From NCBI GenBank assembly GCA_943326015.2, contig CALPRQ020000001.1, positions 1 to 64,000 of the forward strand: a DNA stretch of 64,000 nucleotides, written 5' to 3'. This document shows positions 51,837 to 62,237 of the stretch, one piece after another. The first letter of the stretch is position 1; every line of letters begins with the position of its first letter. The notes under the pieces are model-generated. The model was given only the letters and a program-made list of their open reading frames with translations. It made no database searches and was not told where the DNA came from. A program made the translations under genes and the position numbers. The DNA is from Chitinophaga pinensis (lineage in GTDB: Bacteria > Pseudomonadota > Gammaproteobacteria > Burkholderiales > Burkholderiaceae_C).

Positions 51837-54566
51837 TCAGGACGGCTCCTGATGTGCCAGCCTTCTTCTGGCCCAGGCCTTGCGCGACTCCTCCAGCAAC
51901 AGCAGCAGCAGCGCGAACGGCAGGATGCAGAGCCAGACCGAGGCCGGCGGTGCTGCGGTGGCGAACATCCAATGGCCCAGCGGCGTGTAGGCCATCAACC
52001 CCAGCAGCACGAGCTCGAGCGCCACGCCGGCCAAGATCCAGCGGTTGCCGCCGACTCCGGTCGAGGCACAGGACCGGATCGAGCTGCGGCACAGGAACAC
52101 GTTGACGATCTGCAGCGAGATGATCGCGCACAACGTGGCGGTGGTCGCCTGCAGGTAGAGCGGCGCATCGGATGCGGGCATCTGGCCCCAGCTCCAGCCC
52201 CCCTGGTACAGCACATACAGGAAGGCCGACATCGCGGCGGTGGCCTCGATCAGGCCGAGGAACAGGTAAGCGCGCAGCGCCAGGCCGAGGTCGAGCAGGC
52301 GCTGGCCAGGGCGCCGCGGCGGCAGGCGCATCAGCTGCGACGCTGGCCGCTCGGCCCCCAGCCCGAGCGCGGTGAGCGAGTCGGTGCCCATGTCGATGGC
52401 CAGCGCCTGGATCGGTGTCAGCGCCACCGGCAGGCCGAACAGCGCGAACGCCAGGAAGGGCACCAGCTCGGCGACATTGTGGACCAGCACATAGGTCAGG
52501 AAACGCCGGATGTTGCCAAACAGCGCTCGCCCCTCCTCCACCGCATTGACGATGCTGGCGAAATTGTCATCCAGCAGCACCATGTCGGCGGCTTCGCGGG
52601 CGACATCGGTGCCGGAGCGCCCCATGGCGATGCCGATGTGCGCCGCCTTCAGTGCGGGAGCGTCGTTGACGCCGTCGCCGGTGACCGCCACCACCTGCTG
52701 CTTGTCCCGCAGCGCGTTGACTATGCGCAGCTTCTGGTCTGCCGCCAGCCGGGCAAAAACGACTTCAGGCGTGTCCAGTGCCAGCTGCAGCTGCGTCGCC
52801 GACAGGCACTGCAGTGCCGCGCCCGTGATGACGACCGGATCGTGCGACTGCGCCAAGCCGATCGCCCGAGCGACAGCGACTGCCGTCCGGGGGTGATCGC
52901 CGGTAACCATGATGACACGGATGCCGGCCGCGCGGCATCGGCGGATGGCGTCAGGCACCTCGGGCCGGAGCGGATCCTCCAAGGCCACCAGACCCAGGAA
53001 CTCGAGCTCCTGCTCGGGAATCGGACCCGTGCCGGAACTGCCGGAACTGCCGGAACTGCCGGAACTGCCGGAACTGCCGGCACGCCGGCAGGCAAAGGCC
53101 AGCACCCGCAGCCCCAGAGCGGCCAAGCGCTCCTGCTCGGCGGCGATGGCATGGCGCTGTGACGGCTCCAGCGCGCGCACGGCATCCCCGTCGGCGACGC
53201 TGGTGCACAAGGGCAGCACTGTTTCGGGCGCGCCCTTGCAGAACAGGATGCTGCCGTCCCGGGTCTCGAGCTGTACCGACTGGCGCATCCGGTCACTGTC
53301 GAAGGGGTATTCCGCGACACGCCGCTCCTGGCGGGACATGCCAATCAACCGACGCGCCATCTCGACCAGCGCGAGCTCCATCGGGTCACCCTGCAGCATC
53401 ACGCTATTGCCGGACACGGACTCGACCAGGCTGTGGCAAGCGCCGGCGGCCTCGATCAGCAGCTGGCCGCGCCGCACCAGCGCGCGCTCCCGCTCCAGCT
53501 CGGCCAGCGCGTGGAACTCCAAGCCGATCATCACGCTGTGCACCTGCATCCGGTTCTCGGTCAGGGTGCCGGTCTTGTCGGTGCAGATCACCGTCGCGCA
53601 GCCCAGCGTCTCGACCGCCGGCAGATGCCGGATCAGCACCTGACGCCGGGCCATGCGCTGCGCCGCCAGCACCAGGGCCAGCGTCAGCGTCGGCAGCAAG
53701 CCCTCGGGCACCATCGAAACGATGATGCCGATCGAGAACATCAGGTCGCGCCAGAACGGAATGCCCAGCAGGCGGCCGACCAGCAGGAAACCGCCCCCGA
53801 TCACGATCGCAATCATGGCGATGCGCCGGCTCAGATATGCCAGTTCGATCCGCAGCGGCGAAGCCGCGTCGCCCGCAGTCTGGGCCAGATGCGCGATCTT
53901 GCCGAACTCGGTCCGGGTGCCGGTCGCGAACACCAGGGCCCTTGCCCGGCCGGCGGCGACCGAAGTTCCAGCCAGCAGGATGTTGCGGCTGTTGATCCAC
54001 AGCTCCTCCTGCGACACCTGGGCATCGCGGGCCCTGGGGGTGGACTCGCCGGTGATCGTCGCGGTGTTGACCCGCAGTCCATACGCCTCGACCAGGCGAC
54101 AGTCGGCCGGCACGCTCTGCCCGGCCTCGATCAGCACCATGTCGCCCGGCACCAGCTGCTCGGCCGCAAGCGTGGCGACCTGTCCGTCGCGCAGCACCTG
54201 CACCTGCTGCGGCAGCAGTTTCCTGAGCGAATCGAGCGACTGCGCGACCCGGTATTCCTGCCAGAAGGAGAAGCTGCCGCTGACCAGGATCACCACCACG
54301 ATGGAAATCCCGACCTTGAGCATGCCTTGTCCCGGATCGCGCCACTCGGCCACGAAGGCCAGGGCGGCCGCCACCCACAGGATCAGCGAAAAGAAGTGGA
54401 AGTATTCCCGCGCCAGCCGGGCCAGCAGGGAATCCGGCTCGACCGGACGCACCAGGTTGGGGCCGTACTCGGTCTGACGGCGCAAGGCCTCGGTCGAGCT
54501 CAAACCATCGAGCCGACCATGGACGCTGACCAGCGCTTCGGCGACAGACATATGGTGGATCTTCAT
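51837..54566 (-). CDS. P-type cation-transporting ATPase (P2 class, Na/K- or Ca-type-like)
   Basis: A protein of 909 aa. N-terminal cation-ATPase domain, TGESTP in the actuator, PEGLL in helix M4, Asp330 in [12 protein letters not shown] (phosphorylated), and TGDGVNDAP in the hinge. About ten helices. [13 protein letters not shown] and [19 protein letters not shown] resemble animal Na/K-ATPase more than KdpB or heavy-metal pumps. A run of Ser-Ser-Gly repeats (SSG x5) interrupts the region between the nucleotide-binding and phosphorylation domains. Ion specificity cannot be assigned. Confidence 0.9.
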   Translation of the reverse strand: MKIHHMSVAEALVSVHGRLDGLSSTEALRRQTEYGPNLVRPVEPDSLLARLAREYFHFFSLILWVAAALAFVAEWRDPGQGMLKVGISIVVVILVSGSFSFWQEYRVAQSLDSLRKLLPQQVQVLRDGQVATLAAEQLVPGDMVLIEAGQSVPADCRLVEAYGLRVNTATITGESTPRARDAQVSQEELWINSRNILLAGTSVAAGRARALVFATGTRTEFGKIAHLAQTAGDAASPLRIELAYLSRRIAMIAIVIGGGFLLVGRLLGIPFWRDLMFSIGIIVSMVPEGLLPTLTLALVLAAQRMARRQVLIRHLPAVETLGCATVICTDKTGTLTENRMQVHSVMIGLEFHALAELERERALVRRGQLLIEAAGACHSLVESVSGNSVMLQGDPMELALVEMARRLIGMSRQERRVAEYPFDSDRMRQSVQLETRDGSILFCKGAPETVLPLCTSVADGDAVRALEPSQRHAIAAEQERLAALGLRVLAFACRRAGSSGSSGSSGSSGSSGTGPIPEQELEFLGLVALEDPLRPEVPDAIRRCRAAGIRVIMVTGDHPRTAVAVARAIGLAQSHDPVVITGAALQCLSATQLQLALDTPEVVFARLAADQKLRIVNALRDKQQVVAVTGDGVNDAPALKAAHIGIAMGRSGTDVAREAADMVLLDDNFASIVNAVEEGRALFGNIRRFLTYVLVHNVAELVPFLAFALFGLPVALTPIQALAIDMGTDSLTALGLGAERPASQLMRLPPRRPGQRLLDLGLALRAYLFLGLIEATAAMSAFLYVLYQGGWSWGQMPASDAPLYLQATTATLCAIISLQIVNVFLCRSSIRSCASTGVGGNRWILAGVALELVLLGLMAYTPLGHWMFATAAPPASVWLCILPFALLLLLLEESRKAWARRRLAHQEPS
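53030..53080. repeat. 9-bp tandem repeat (5.7 copies) inside the P-type ATPase gene
   Basis: Unit TGCCGGAAC on the plus strand, five full copies plus TGCCGG. On the coding strand it encodes repeated Ser-Ser-Gly. The 9-bp unit keeps the frame whatever the copy number. Confidence 0.95.
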
Positions 54567-54796
54567 GATGCCGCGACAGCCTCAGGCATATGGACTTCAA
54601 GCCGGGGACAAGACCGACCGGCGCATGGCGGGCACCTGGGATGGTGCTATGCAACAGTTTAGCCAGATCGGCCTGCAACACCAGCACCGCACGAAGTGCT
54701 TGTGCAAACGCCGGACAAACCTTATCGTCTGGCCTGCAGGGCGCCTGCGTGGTTGGCGCAGCGCAGCGGATCGATTCAATTGCAGGAAGGAAGACC

Positions 54797-55279
54797 ATGA
54801 CACTACCCCTGTCCGGCCGGCATTGGCGAGGCATGCTGGCGGGCGCCTGTCTACTGGCCGCAGGTGCCGCGGCCCAGGCCCAGTCCTATGTGAACGTCAC
54901 CGTCGGTGGCGCCTTCGCTCCTGGCGTCTACGGCGAGATCGCCATCGGCAACAACCCGCCACCGCCCGTCATCAACGCGGCTCCTGCCGTTGTCGCCCAA
55001 CCCGTCTACGGCTCACCCGTGCTCTACCTCTACCTGCCCGAGACCGAGTACCGCGAATGGCCTCGCCATTGCCACCGCTACAACGCCTGCGGCAGGCCGG
55101 TGTACTTCATCCGGGTCGACGGGCGCGATCGCTGGTGGGAGCGGCACAACCGGCACCTGCGAGGCGAGGACTATTACCACCGGCCGCCCGGGCATTTCCG
55201 CGCGAGGGAGGAGCGCGGCGAATGGAGGCGCCACGAAGGGCACGGTGATCGAGGAGGTCCGCACGGGCCCCATGATTGA
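54797..55279 (+). CDS. Small exported His/Arg/Gly-rich protein
   Basis: A protein of 160 aa. Signal peptide of about 29 residues (LLAAGAAAQAQ cleavage region). Middle part has NPPPPVINAAPAVVAQPVYGSP and YLYLPETEYREWPRHCHRY; the C-terminal 60 residues are rich in His, Arg, Gly and Tyr (DRWWERHNRHLRGEDYYHR). It matches small periplasmic proteins of unknown function common in Burkholderiales. AGGAAGGAAG precedes the ATG. It ends at the start of the transglutaminase-like gene, so they are probably co-transcribed. Confidence 0.7.
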   Translation: MTLPLSGRHWRGMLAGACLLAAGAAAQAQSYVNVTVGGAFAPGVYGEIAIGNNPPPPVINAAPAVVAQPVYGSPVLYLYLPETEYREWPRHCHRYNACGRPVYFIRVDGRDRWWERHNRHLRGEDYYHRPPGHFRAREERGEWRRHEGHGDRGGPHGPHD

Positions 55280-55292
55280 TCCCGCTGTACGC

Positions 55293-56501
55293 ATGAAACA
55301 GCTCGCCGCCGCGATCGTGGCGACCTTGATCGCGACAGGCCTGGCCTGCGCCAACGAAGGGGGAATGGCCAATGCACCACCCCCCCGGCCGCGAGAGGCT
55401 GCCGACGGCTTGCTATTCGACTGTCCCGAGCCGCAGCGGTCCGCGCTGCCGATCGCGATGGCCGCCTACCTGCGCGAGCTCGGGATCGACCGCAGCCTCG
55501 TGGTGCAGACGCAATACCCCGACGGCGCCTTGTCCTTCAGGCTCGACACAGCGCCGTCGGACACCGATACCTTGACCCTGGCCCAGCGCCTGCATCTCCA
55601 GGATGAAAGGGTCGGCCTGCCCGGATCGAGACGAGGGACAAGGCTCGTGCGCACCGTCTCAAGGCAGGAAATCCTGCTCGCCCTGATGCAGCACGGCAGG
55701 CAAACGCGCCTATCGGGGGCCGCCTGCGACTTAGTCGCCTTGCGCGAACATGTGGCCTTGCGCCAGAACGTCGTCTCGTGGGTCGAGGAATTGGACTGGA
55801 CCTGGCCCGAAGGGCAGCGGGCCCGATGGAATCCGAGCCATTGGACCCAGGGCATGCCAACGCAGCCGGATCGCCTCGACGAGGCCTTGCTCGACGCCTT
55901 CGTGCACCAGAACCGATATGCCATCGGCTGCTATACCGCCGCCAAGCTCAGCTACGCCCACGGAATCCTGGACTTCTATCGACGGATCCGCAAGGAACCG
56001 GCGAAGGCCGGGCTGATCCGGGATCGTCTCTGGCGCGACGGCAATCCGCTGGCGGAGATCGAGCCGGCGGCAGCCTGGGACTTCGAACCCGAGTTCGAAC
56101 CCGCCAACCGGGAGCAACCCGGCAAGTTGCTCGGAATCGAACGCGGGGTGGCGCCCCGAAATTTCGTGCCGGGCGACTGGGCCTATCTGCTCAACACCGA
56201 TCCGGTCAGCAGCCGCAAGACCGGATACGAAGGCTCGAACGCGATCTACCTCGGACGCGGCAGGTTCGCCGATTTCTACGATGACCACAAGCACGGCTAC
56301 AGCTACCGGGAAAAGCTCGACGAGGTCTACCAGTGGCGGCACGGCGTCTTCAGTCGCTCCCGCGACGCGGCCCTGATCAAGCCCCTGGCCGCAGCGGACT
56401 ACGAGCGACTGAGCGCAACGCCCGAGCAGGGTGGCCTGCTGCTCGACATCCGCCTGACACCCTTGCTGTTCGGCTTGCAGCCACAGCCTGCCCAATGGTA
56501 G
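55293..56501 (+). CDS. Exported protein with Tgl-like (protein-glutamine gamma-glutamyltransferase) core
   Basis: A protein of 402 aa from 55293; 409 aa if the ATG at 55272 is used, which would overlap the previous stop. Residues 1-19 form a signal peptide (MKQLAAAIVATLIATGLACA). The core holds RYAIGCYTAAKLSYAHGIL (candidate nucleophile Cys213), FVPGDWAYLLNTDP, and YEGSNAIYLGRGRFADFYDDH, in the order and spacing I recall for Bacillus spore Tgl (ECATAI, GDCLYFKNP, GENVILLG...FAHG). The Tgl residues after Cys (Glu, His) appear as Ser and Asp here, so activity is uncertain. Confidence 0.5.
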   Translation: MKQLAAAIVATLIATGLACANEGGMANAPPPRPREAADGLLFDCPEPQRSALPIAMAAYLRELGIDRSLVVQTQYPDGALSFRLDTAPSDTDTLTLAQRLHLQDERVGLPGSRRGTRLVRTVSRQEILLALMQHGRQTRLSGAACDLVALREHVALRQNVVSWVEELDWTWPEGQRARWNPSHWTQGMPTQPDRLDEALLDAFVHQNRYAIGCYTAAKLSYAHGILDFYRRIRKEPAKAGLIRDRLWRDGNPLAEIEPAAAWDFEPEFEPANREQPGKLLGIERGVAPRNFVPGDWAYLLNTDPVSSRKTGYEGSNAIYLGRGRFADFYDDHKHGYSYREKLDEVYQWRHGVFSRSRDAALIKPLAAADYERLSATPEQGGLLLDIRLTPLLFGLQPQPAQW

Positions 56502-56538
56502 CGGCCGCGGCACGGCCCGCCGGGCGCAGCCTCGCCTC

Positions 56539-57495
56539 TCAGGCCAGCGCCGCTTCCAGCGCGTCGAGGTAAAGCGCCGCGACGTCGCAACCGGTCTGAT
56601 CGAAGATTTCCTGGAAACAGGTCGGGCTGGTGACATTGATCTCGGTCAGGTGCTCGCCGATGATGTCCAGCCCCACCAGCAGCAGGCCGCGTGCCAGCAG
56701 GATGGGGCCGAGCGCCTCGGCGATCTCACGGTCGCGCACCGACAGCGGCTGCGCCACGCCCTTGCCGCCGGCGGCCAGATTGCCGCGGATCTCGCTGCCC
56801 TGCGGGATGCGTGCCAGGCTGTAGGGCACCGGCTGGCCGCCGATCAGCAACACCCGTTTGTCGCCCTGGGCGATCGACGGCAGGAACTTCTGCACCATCA
56901 GGCTCTGGGCACCGTGACGGTTCAAGGTCTCGGTGATGCTGCCCAGGTTCAGGCCGTCCGGGCCGACGCGGAAGATGCCCATGCCGCCCATGCCGTCGAG
57001 CGGTTTCAGGATGATGTCGCCATGCTCTTCGTGGAAGCGGCGCACGTCGGCGGCATCGCGCGTGACCAGGGTCGGCGCGATCAGCTCCGGAAACTCCATG
57101 ATGGCGAGCTTTTCCGGGTGGTTACGCAGCGCGGCCGGGTCGTTGAACACGCGCGCGCCCTCGCGCTGCGCCTGGCCCAGCAGATGGGTGGCGTAGAAAT
57201 ACTCGCTGTCGAAGGGCGGGTCCTTGCGCATCAGCACGGCATCGACCTCGGCCAGCACCTGGGGCCGGTCGTCGGGCGCCTGCTGGGCCGCGACGAACCA
57301 GTCGTCGGCGTCGCCGGTCAGCGTGATGTGGCGCACATAGGCGGTCACGCGGCCACCGCGCTGCCACATCAGGTCCTTGGGCTCGCAGGCCAGCAGCTGG
57401 TGGCCGCGCCGCTGCGCCTCGCGCATCATGGCGAAGCTGCTGTCCTTGTAGGTCTTGAACGATTCGAGCGGGTCGGCAATGAAAAGTATTTTCAT
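56539..57495 (-). CDS. gshB: Glutathione synthetase
   Basis: A protein of 318 aa. KILFIADPLESFKTYKDSSFAMM opens the pre-ATP-grasp domain; DIILKPLDGMGGMGIFRV and EINVTSPTCFQEI are ATP-grasp motifs. Joins gamma-glutamylcysteine and glycine. Start at 57495 chosen by family; a longer frame enters kup's 3' gap. With gshA and kup, forms a glutathione locus. Confidence 0.95.
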   Translation of the reverse strand: MKILFIADPLESFKTYKDSSFAMMREAQRRGHQLLACEPKDLMWQRGGRVTAYVRHITLTGDADDWFVAAQQAPDDRPQVLAEVDAVLMRKDPPFDSEYFYATHLLGQAQREGARVFNDPAALRNHPEKLAIMEFPELIAPTLVTRDAADVRRFHEEHGDIILKPLDGMGGMGIFRVGPDGLNLGSITETLNRHGAQSLMVQKFLPSIAQGDKRVLLIGGQPVPYSLARIPQGSEIRGNLAAGGKGVAQPLSVRDREIAEALGPILLARGLLLVGLDIIGEHLTEINVTSPTCFQEIFDQTGCDVAALYLDALEAALA

Positions 57496-57551
57496 GAGAT
57501 TTGCGGGGCAGACCGGCGCCTGGCGACGCTCCGTCCCCAACATGATTTGGT

Positions 57552-59438
57552 TTAGATTTCGATCTTGGAACCCAGCTCGACCACCGCGTTGTTGGGCAGG
57601 TTGAGGAACTGCGCCGCCGCGCTGGCGTTGTGGTGCATGGAGGCAAACAGCTTCTCGCGCCACTGCACCATGCCGCCACCGGTAGTGGGGATCACGATGT
57701 CGCGCGACAGGAAGTAGCTGGTCGTCATCGGGTCGAGCGCAACGCCACGGCCCTTGAGCTGCTCCAGCGCCTTGGGCAGGTCGGGGTCGTTCTTGAAGCC
57801 GTAGTTGACGCTGAGCTGCCAGCAGTCGTGGCCCAGCGGCTCGATCTCGAGGCGCTTGTCCAGACCGATCCAGGGCACCGGATGGTTGCGCACGGTCACG
57901 AACAGGTTGTGCTCGTGCAGCACCTTGTTGTGCTTGAGGTTGTGCAGCAGCGCATTGGGCACGATGCCGGGCTGCGCGGTCAGGAACACCGCCGTGCCCT
58001 GCACGCGCGCCGGCGGGCTGATGAACACCGCATCCAGGAAGCCGGACAGGGCCAGCGCGTCGATCTTGAGCGACTCGTTGAGCAGACGCCGGCCGTCGTG
58101 CCAGGTCGTCATCAACAGGAAGATCGCCGCGCCGATCAGCAGCGGGAACCAGCCACCGTCAGCGAGCTTGAGCAGGTTGGAACTGAAGAAGGCCAGATCG
58201 ATCACAAAGAAGAAGCCGGTGGCGCCGACGCACAGCAGCCAGTTGTAGCCCCAGCCGTAGCGGATCACGAAGAAGGTCAGCACGGTCGTGATCAGCATGT
58301 CGAGCGTGACCGCGATGCCGTAGGCGGCCGCCAGGTTGCTCGATGACTTGAACAGCGCGACCGCCAGCACGATGGCGACGAACAAGCCCCAGTTGACGAA
58401 GGGGATGTAGATCTGGCCGGTGTCCTTGATGCTGGTGTGCAACACCTGCAGCCGCGGCAGGAAGCCGAGCTGGATCACCTGCTTGGTCACGCTGAAGGCG
58501 CCCGAGATCAGCGCCTGCGAGGCGATCACGGTGGCAGCGGTCGCCATCACGACGGTCGGAACCAGCGCCCAGTCAGGTGCCAGGTTGAAGAAGGGGTTCT
58601 GGACCGCTTCCGGGTCCGCCAGCAGCAAGGCGCCCTGGCCAAAGTAGTTCAGGATCAGGCAGGGCATGACGACGCTGAACCAGGCAATGCGGATCGGCTT
58701 CTTGCCGAAATGGCCCATGTCGGCGTAGAGCGCCTCGCCGCCAGTCACGCACAGCACCACCGCGCCCAGGATGATGAAGGTGATGCCGGGATGATTCCAG
58801 ATGAAGCGCAGCGCGTGGTGCGGACTGAGCGCGCCGAGGATCTCGGGGTGGTTCGCGATATGCGGCAGCGCCAGCACCGCGATACCGATGAACCACAACA
58901 GCGTGATCGGACCGAAGAACTTGCCGATGCCGGCCGTGCCGTGCTTCTGCACCGCGAACAGGCCGAACAGGATCACCAGCGTGAGCGGGATCACGGCCTT
59001 CTTGAAGGTCGGCGACACCACCTCCAGACCCTCGACCGCCGACAGCACCGAGATCGCCGGCGTGATCACGCCGTCGCCATAGAACAGGCAGGTACCGAAG
59101 ACGCCGATCAGCAGCATCCAGCGCCTCAATTCGGGCTTGTGCTTGATCGATTCCGACGCCAGCGCCAGCATGGCGACCAGGCCGCCCTCGCCATTGTTGT
59201 CGGCGCGCAGCACCAGCGTCACGTACTTGAGCGAGACGATGATGGTCAGCGTCCAGACGAAGATCGACAGCACGCCGTAGATGTTGTCGGGCGTGAACTC
59301 GACATGGCCGGTATGGAACACTTCCTTGACCGCGTACAGCACGCTGGTGCCGATGTCGCCGTAGACGACGCCGATTGCGCCCAGAGTGAGCGCACCGAGT
59401 GAGGATTTGGAATCAGACACTGGATATGTGAGCGGCAC
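57552..59438 (-). CDS. kup: Low-affinity potassium transporter Kup
   Basis: A protein of 628 aa, standard length. [23 protein letters not shown] and [18 protein letters not shown] are KUP family motifs; about 12 helices then a cytoplasmic domain. K+/H+ symport. The start appears to be GTG at 59438. Lies between gshA and gshB. Confidence 0.95.
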   Translation of the reverse strand: MPLTYPVSDSKSSLGALTLGAIGVVYGDIGTSVLYAVKEVFHTGHVEFTPDNIYGVLSIFVWTLTIIVSLKYVTLVLRADNNGEGGLVAMLALASESIKHKPELRRWMLLIGVFGTCLFYGDGVITPAISVLSAVEGLEVVSPTFKKAVIPLTLVILFGLFAVQKHGTAGIGKFFGPITLLWFIGIAVLALPHIANHPEILGALSPHHALRFIWNHPGITFIILGAVVLCVTGGEALYADMGHFGKKPIRIAWFSVVMPCLILNYFGQGALLLADPEAVQNPFFNLAPDWALVPTVVMATAATVIASQALISGAFSVTKQVIQLGFLPRLQVLHTSIKDTGQIYIPFVNWGLFVAIVLAVALFKSSSNLAAAYGIAVTLDMLITTVLTFFVIRYGWGYNWLLCVGATGFFFVIDLAFFSSNLLKLADGGWFPLLIGAAIFLLMTTWHDGRRLLNESLKIDALALSGFLDAVFISPPARVQGTAVFLTAQPGIVPNALLHNLKHNKVLHEHNLFVTVRNHPVPWIGLDKRLEIEPLGHDCWQLSVNYGFKNDPDLPKALEQLKGRGVALDPMTTSYFLSRDIVIPTTGGGMVQWREKLFASMHHNASAAAQFLNLPNNAVVELGSKIEI

Positions 59439-59517
59439 CTGACCGCCCGATGGGTTTAGCTGCCGCTATTGTGCGCCCTAACTGTTACCGGGCGTAACCG
59501 ACAGGACTGACTCCGCT

Positions 59518-60813
59518 TCAGTCGTAGACCTCGGCGTTGGGGTCGGTCGCTTCCAGCTCGTAGCTCGCCGCCAGCATGGCCAGGCGACCGATCACGCCGT
59601 ACATGTAGAAGCGATTGGGCACGCTGGCGCCGGGCTTGTAGCCGGGCTGCGGCTGCTGCGCGCCCTTCTCGAAGGCCAGCGGCACGAAGCTGGCGCCCGG
59701 TGCATTGAGGTTCTCGTCGACGCCGCGGTCGGCGTGCACCCGGTAGAAGCCGCCCACCACATAGCGGTCCAGCATGTAGACCACCGGCTCGGCGACCGCG
59801 TCGTTGACGCGCTCGTTGGTCAGCACGCCCTCCTGGATGATCACGTCGTTGACGACCTGGCCGTCCTTGATGACGTTCATCTTGTTCTTGGTGCGGCGGT
59901 TCAGGCTTTCGAGCTCCTTGGCGTCGCGCACCGTCATGATGCCCATGCCGTAGGTGCCGTTGTCGGCCTTGACCACCACGAAGGGCTTCTCGTTGATGCC
60001 GTACTCCTTGTACTTGCGCCGGATCTTGCCCAGCAGCGCATCGACATTGGTCTGCAGGCATTCCATGCCGGTGCCCTCGGCGAAGTTGACCTCGCCACAG
60101 CTGTTGAACAGCGGGTTGATCAGCCAGGGGTCCATGCCCAGCAGCTTGCCGAAGCGCTTGGCGACCTCCTCGTAGGCCTTGAAATGCTGACTCTTCTTGC
60201 GCACATGCCAGCCCGCGTGCAACGGTGGCAGCAGGAACTGTTCGTGCAGGTCCTCCAGGATGCCGGGCACGCCCGCGCTCAGGTCGTTGTTGAGCAGGAT
60301 GGTGCAGGGGTCGAAGTCCTTCAGGCCGATGCGCCGGTTGTGGCGGATCAGCGGCTCGAGCGTGACCTGCTCGCCGTTGGGCAGGTCGAAGGTGGTGGAC
60401 TCCTTGATCTCGGGGTTCATCGAGCCCAGGCGCACGTTGAGGCCGGCCTGGTAGAAGATCTTCTGCAACTGCGCCACGTTCATCAGGTAGAACATGTTGC
60501 GCGTGTGGTTCTCGGGCACCAGCAGCAGGTTCTTGGCCTCGGGGCAGATCTTCTCGATCGCGGCCATCGCGGCCTGCACCGCCAGCGGCAGCATCTCGGG
60601 CGTGAGGTTGTTCCAGCCGCCGGGGTAGAGGTTGGTGTCGACCGGCGCGAGCTTGAAGCCGGCGTTGCGGATATCGACCGAGCTGTAGAACGGCGGCGTG
60701 TGCTCCATCCACTCCAGGCGGAACCAGCGCTCGATCACCGGCGTGGATTCCAGGATGCGCTGTTCGAGTTCGTTGATCGGGCCGGTGAGTGCGGTGACGA
60801 GATGGGGAACCAT
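59518..60813 (-). CDS. gshA: Glutamate-cysteine ligase, proteobacterial type
   Basis: A protein of 431 aa of the betaproteobacterial/Acidithiobacillus type, unrelated in length and sequence to E. coli GshA. VVVKADNGTYGMGIMTV resembles an ATP-binding loop; NLTPEMLPLAVQAAM and LLVPENHTRNMFYLMNV are family blocks. First step of glutathione synthesis. Start codon ATG at 60813. Confidence 0.9.
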   Translation of the reverse strand: MVPHLVTALTGPINELEQRILESTPVIERWFRLEWMEHTPPFYSSVDIRNAGFKLAPVDTNLYPGGWNNLTPEMLPLAVQAAMAAIEKICPEAKNLLLVPENHTRNMFYLMNVAQLQKIFYQAGLNVRLGSMNPEIKESTTFDLPNGEQVTLEPLIRHNRRIGLKDFDPCTILLNNDLSAGVPGILEDLHEQFLLPPLHAGWHVRKKSQHFKAYEEVAKRFGKLLGMDPWLINPLFNSCGEVNFAEGTGMECLQTNVDALLGKIRRKYKEYGINEKPFVVVKADNGTYGMGIMTVRDAKELESLNRRTKNKMNVIKDGQVVNDVIIQEGVLTNERVNDAVAEPVVYMLDRYVVGGFYRVHADRGVDENLNAPGASFVPLAFEKGAQQPQPGYKPGASVPNRFYMYGVIGRLAMLAASYELEATDPNAEVYD

Positions 60814-61011
60814 GGTGAGGCCCTTTTTTGAGTATTGGATTGCGCCTGGTCAGGCACCGTTATGAGGCGACATTCTAGAGACTGGGGGCGACACAGGCTA
60901 TTGCAAGGAAGACGATCGCAGACTGGGGCACGCCTGTCCCCGAAAATACCCCACCCCCCATATACTCGCAAGCTGCCCCATGACCCGCCCACCTGCTACC
61001 TTGAACCCTGC

Positions 61012-62193
61012 ATGAACTCCAACCTCTGGCTGCTGGCCGCCGCGCAAGGCCTGTTCCTGACCAACAACGTGGTCTTCATCGCGATCAACGGCCTGATCGG
61101 CCTGAGCCTGGCGCCGCTGGGCTGGATGGCCACGCTGCCGGTCATGGGCTATGTGGTCGGCGGCGCGCTATCGACCGGGCTGGTCGCGCGCAGCCAGCGG
61201 CGCTGGGGGCGCAAGGTCTCGTTTCAGCTCGGTTTACTAGTGGCGTTGCTGTCGGCGCTGGCCTGTGCCGCTGCACTGCAGCTGGGCAGTTTCTGGCTGC
61301 TGGTGACGGCCACGCTGGTGGCGGGCTACTACAGCGCCAACGGCCAGCTCTACCGCTTCGCCGCCGGCGAGCTGGCCGCACCGGTCTTCCGCGAGAAGGC
61401 GGTCTCGCTGGTGCTGGCCGGTGGACTGATCGGTGCCGTCGCCGGACCCAATCTGGCCACGCAGATGCGCGACTCGCTGGGACAGCCCTTCCTGGGCGCC
61501 TACCTCGCGCTGGCGCTGGTCGCGCTGCTGGGCATGGCCGTGATCGGACTGATCCGCTTTCCCGTAGAACCGGCCAGCAAGGCCGGCGCCGGCAGCGGCC
61601 GCACGCTGCGCGAGATCGCACGCCAGCCGGAGTTCATCGTCGCGGCCGCCTGCTCGGCGCTCGGCTATGGCGTCATGAACCTGCTGATGGCCGCCACGCC
61701 GCTGGCGATGCAGGTCTGCCGCATGCCGTTCTCGGACACGGCGCTGGTGCTGGAATGGCATGTGATCGGCATGTTCGCGCCCGGCTTCTTCACCGGCCAC
61801 CTGATCAAGCGCCTGGGCGTGCTGCCCGTGATGGGCGCCGGCGTGCTGCTCAACGCGGCCTGCATCGCGATCGCGCTGTCGGGCCAGGACCTGCACCAGT
61901 TCCTGATCGCGCTGTTCCTGCTCGGCATGGGCTGGAACTTCCTGTTCACCGGCAGCACCACGCTGGCGATGCAGGCCTACCGCCCCGAAGAAAAGGACAA
62001 GGCACAGGCGGCGATCAACTTCTGCGTCTTCGCCACCATGGCGCTGACCTCGTTCGCCTCGGGCGCGCTGGTCACGACCCAGGGCTGGGTGCTGTTGAAC
62101 TGGGGCTCGCTGATCCCCGTCGGCCTGACCGGCCTGGCCTTGCTGTGGCTGGCCGCCCAGCGGCGAACCGTCAACGGCAAAGCCTCGGTCTGA
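61012..62193 (+). CDS. MFS transporter (putative drug/metabolite efflux)
   Basis: A protein of 393 aa with 12 helices. ARSQRRWGRKVSFQLG is the loop 2-3 motif A equivalent, and GGLIGAVAGPNLA matches the antiporter-like motif C region. The ATG at 61012 is chosen because earlier in-frame codons lie in AT-poor leader without helix content. Substrate unknown. The upstream gap (60814-61011) holds TATACT at 60961 as a weak -10 candidate. Confidence 0.8.
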   Translation: MNSNLWLLAAAQGLFLTNNVVFIAINGLIGLSLAPLGWMATLPVMGYVVGGALSTGLVARSQRRWGRKVSFQLGLLVALLSALACAAALQLGSFWLLVTATLVAGYYSANGQLYRFAAGELAAPVFREKAVSLVLAGGLIGAVAGPNLATQMRDSLGQPFLGAYLALALVALLGMAVIGLIRFPVEPASKAGAGSGRTLREIARQPEFIVAAACSALGYGVMNLLMAATPLAMQVCRMPFSDTALVLEWHVIGMFAPGFFTGHLIKRLGVLPVMGAGVLLNAACIAIALSGQDLHQFLIALFLLGMGWNFLFTGSTTLAMQAYRPEEKDKAQAAINFCVFATMALTSFASGALVTTQGWVLLNWGSLIPVGLTGLALLWLAAQRRTVNGKASV

Positions 62194-62237
62194 CGCCAGA
62201 ACAGGCCTTGCAGCGTTCCGGCACCTCTTCCAATCCG

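Noticed and set aside
53030-53080. CRISPR-like repeat
   Set aside because: Unit is 9 bp without spacers and lies in frame within a gene.
51837-54566. KdpB or heavy-metal (CopA/ZntA) pump
   Set aside because: No CPx motif in helix 6 position, no metal-binding domain, no kdpA or kdpC neighbours; PEGL and flanking text point to the P2 class.
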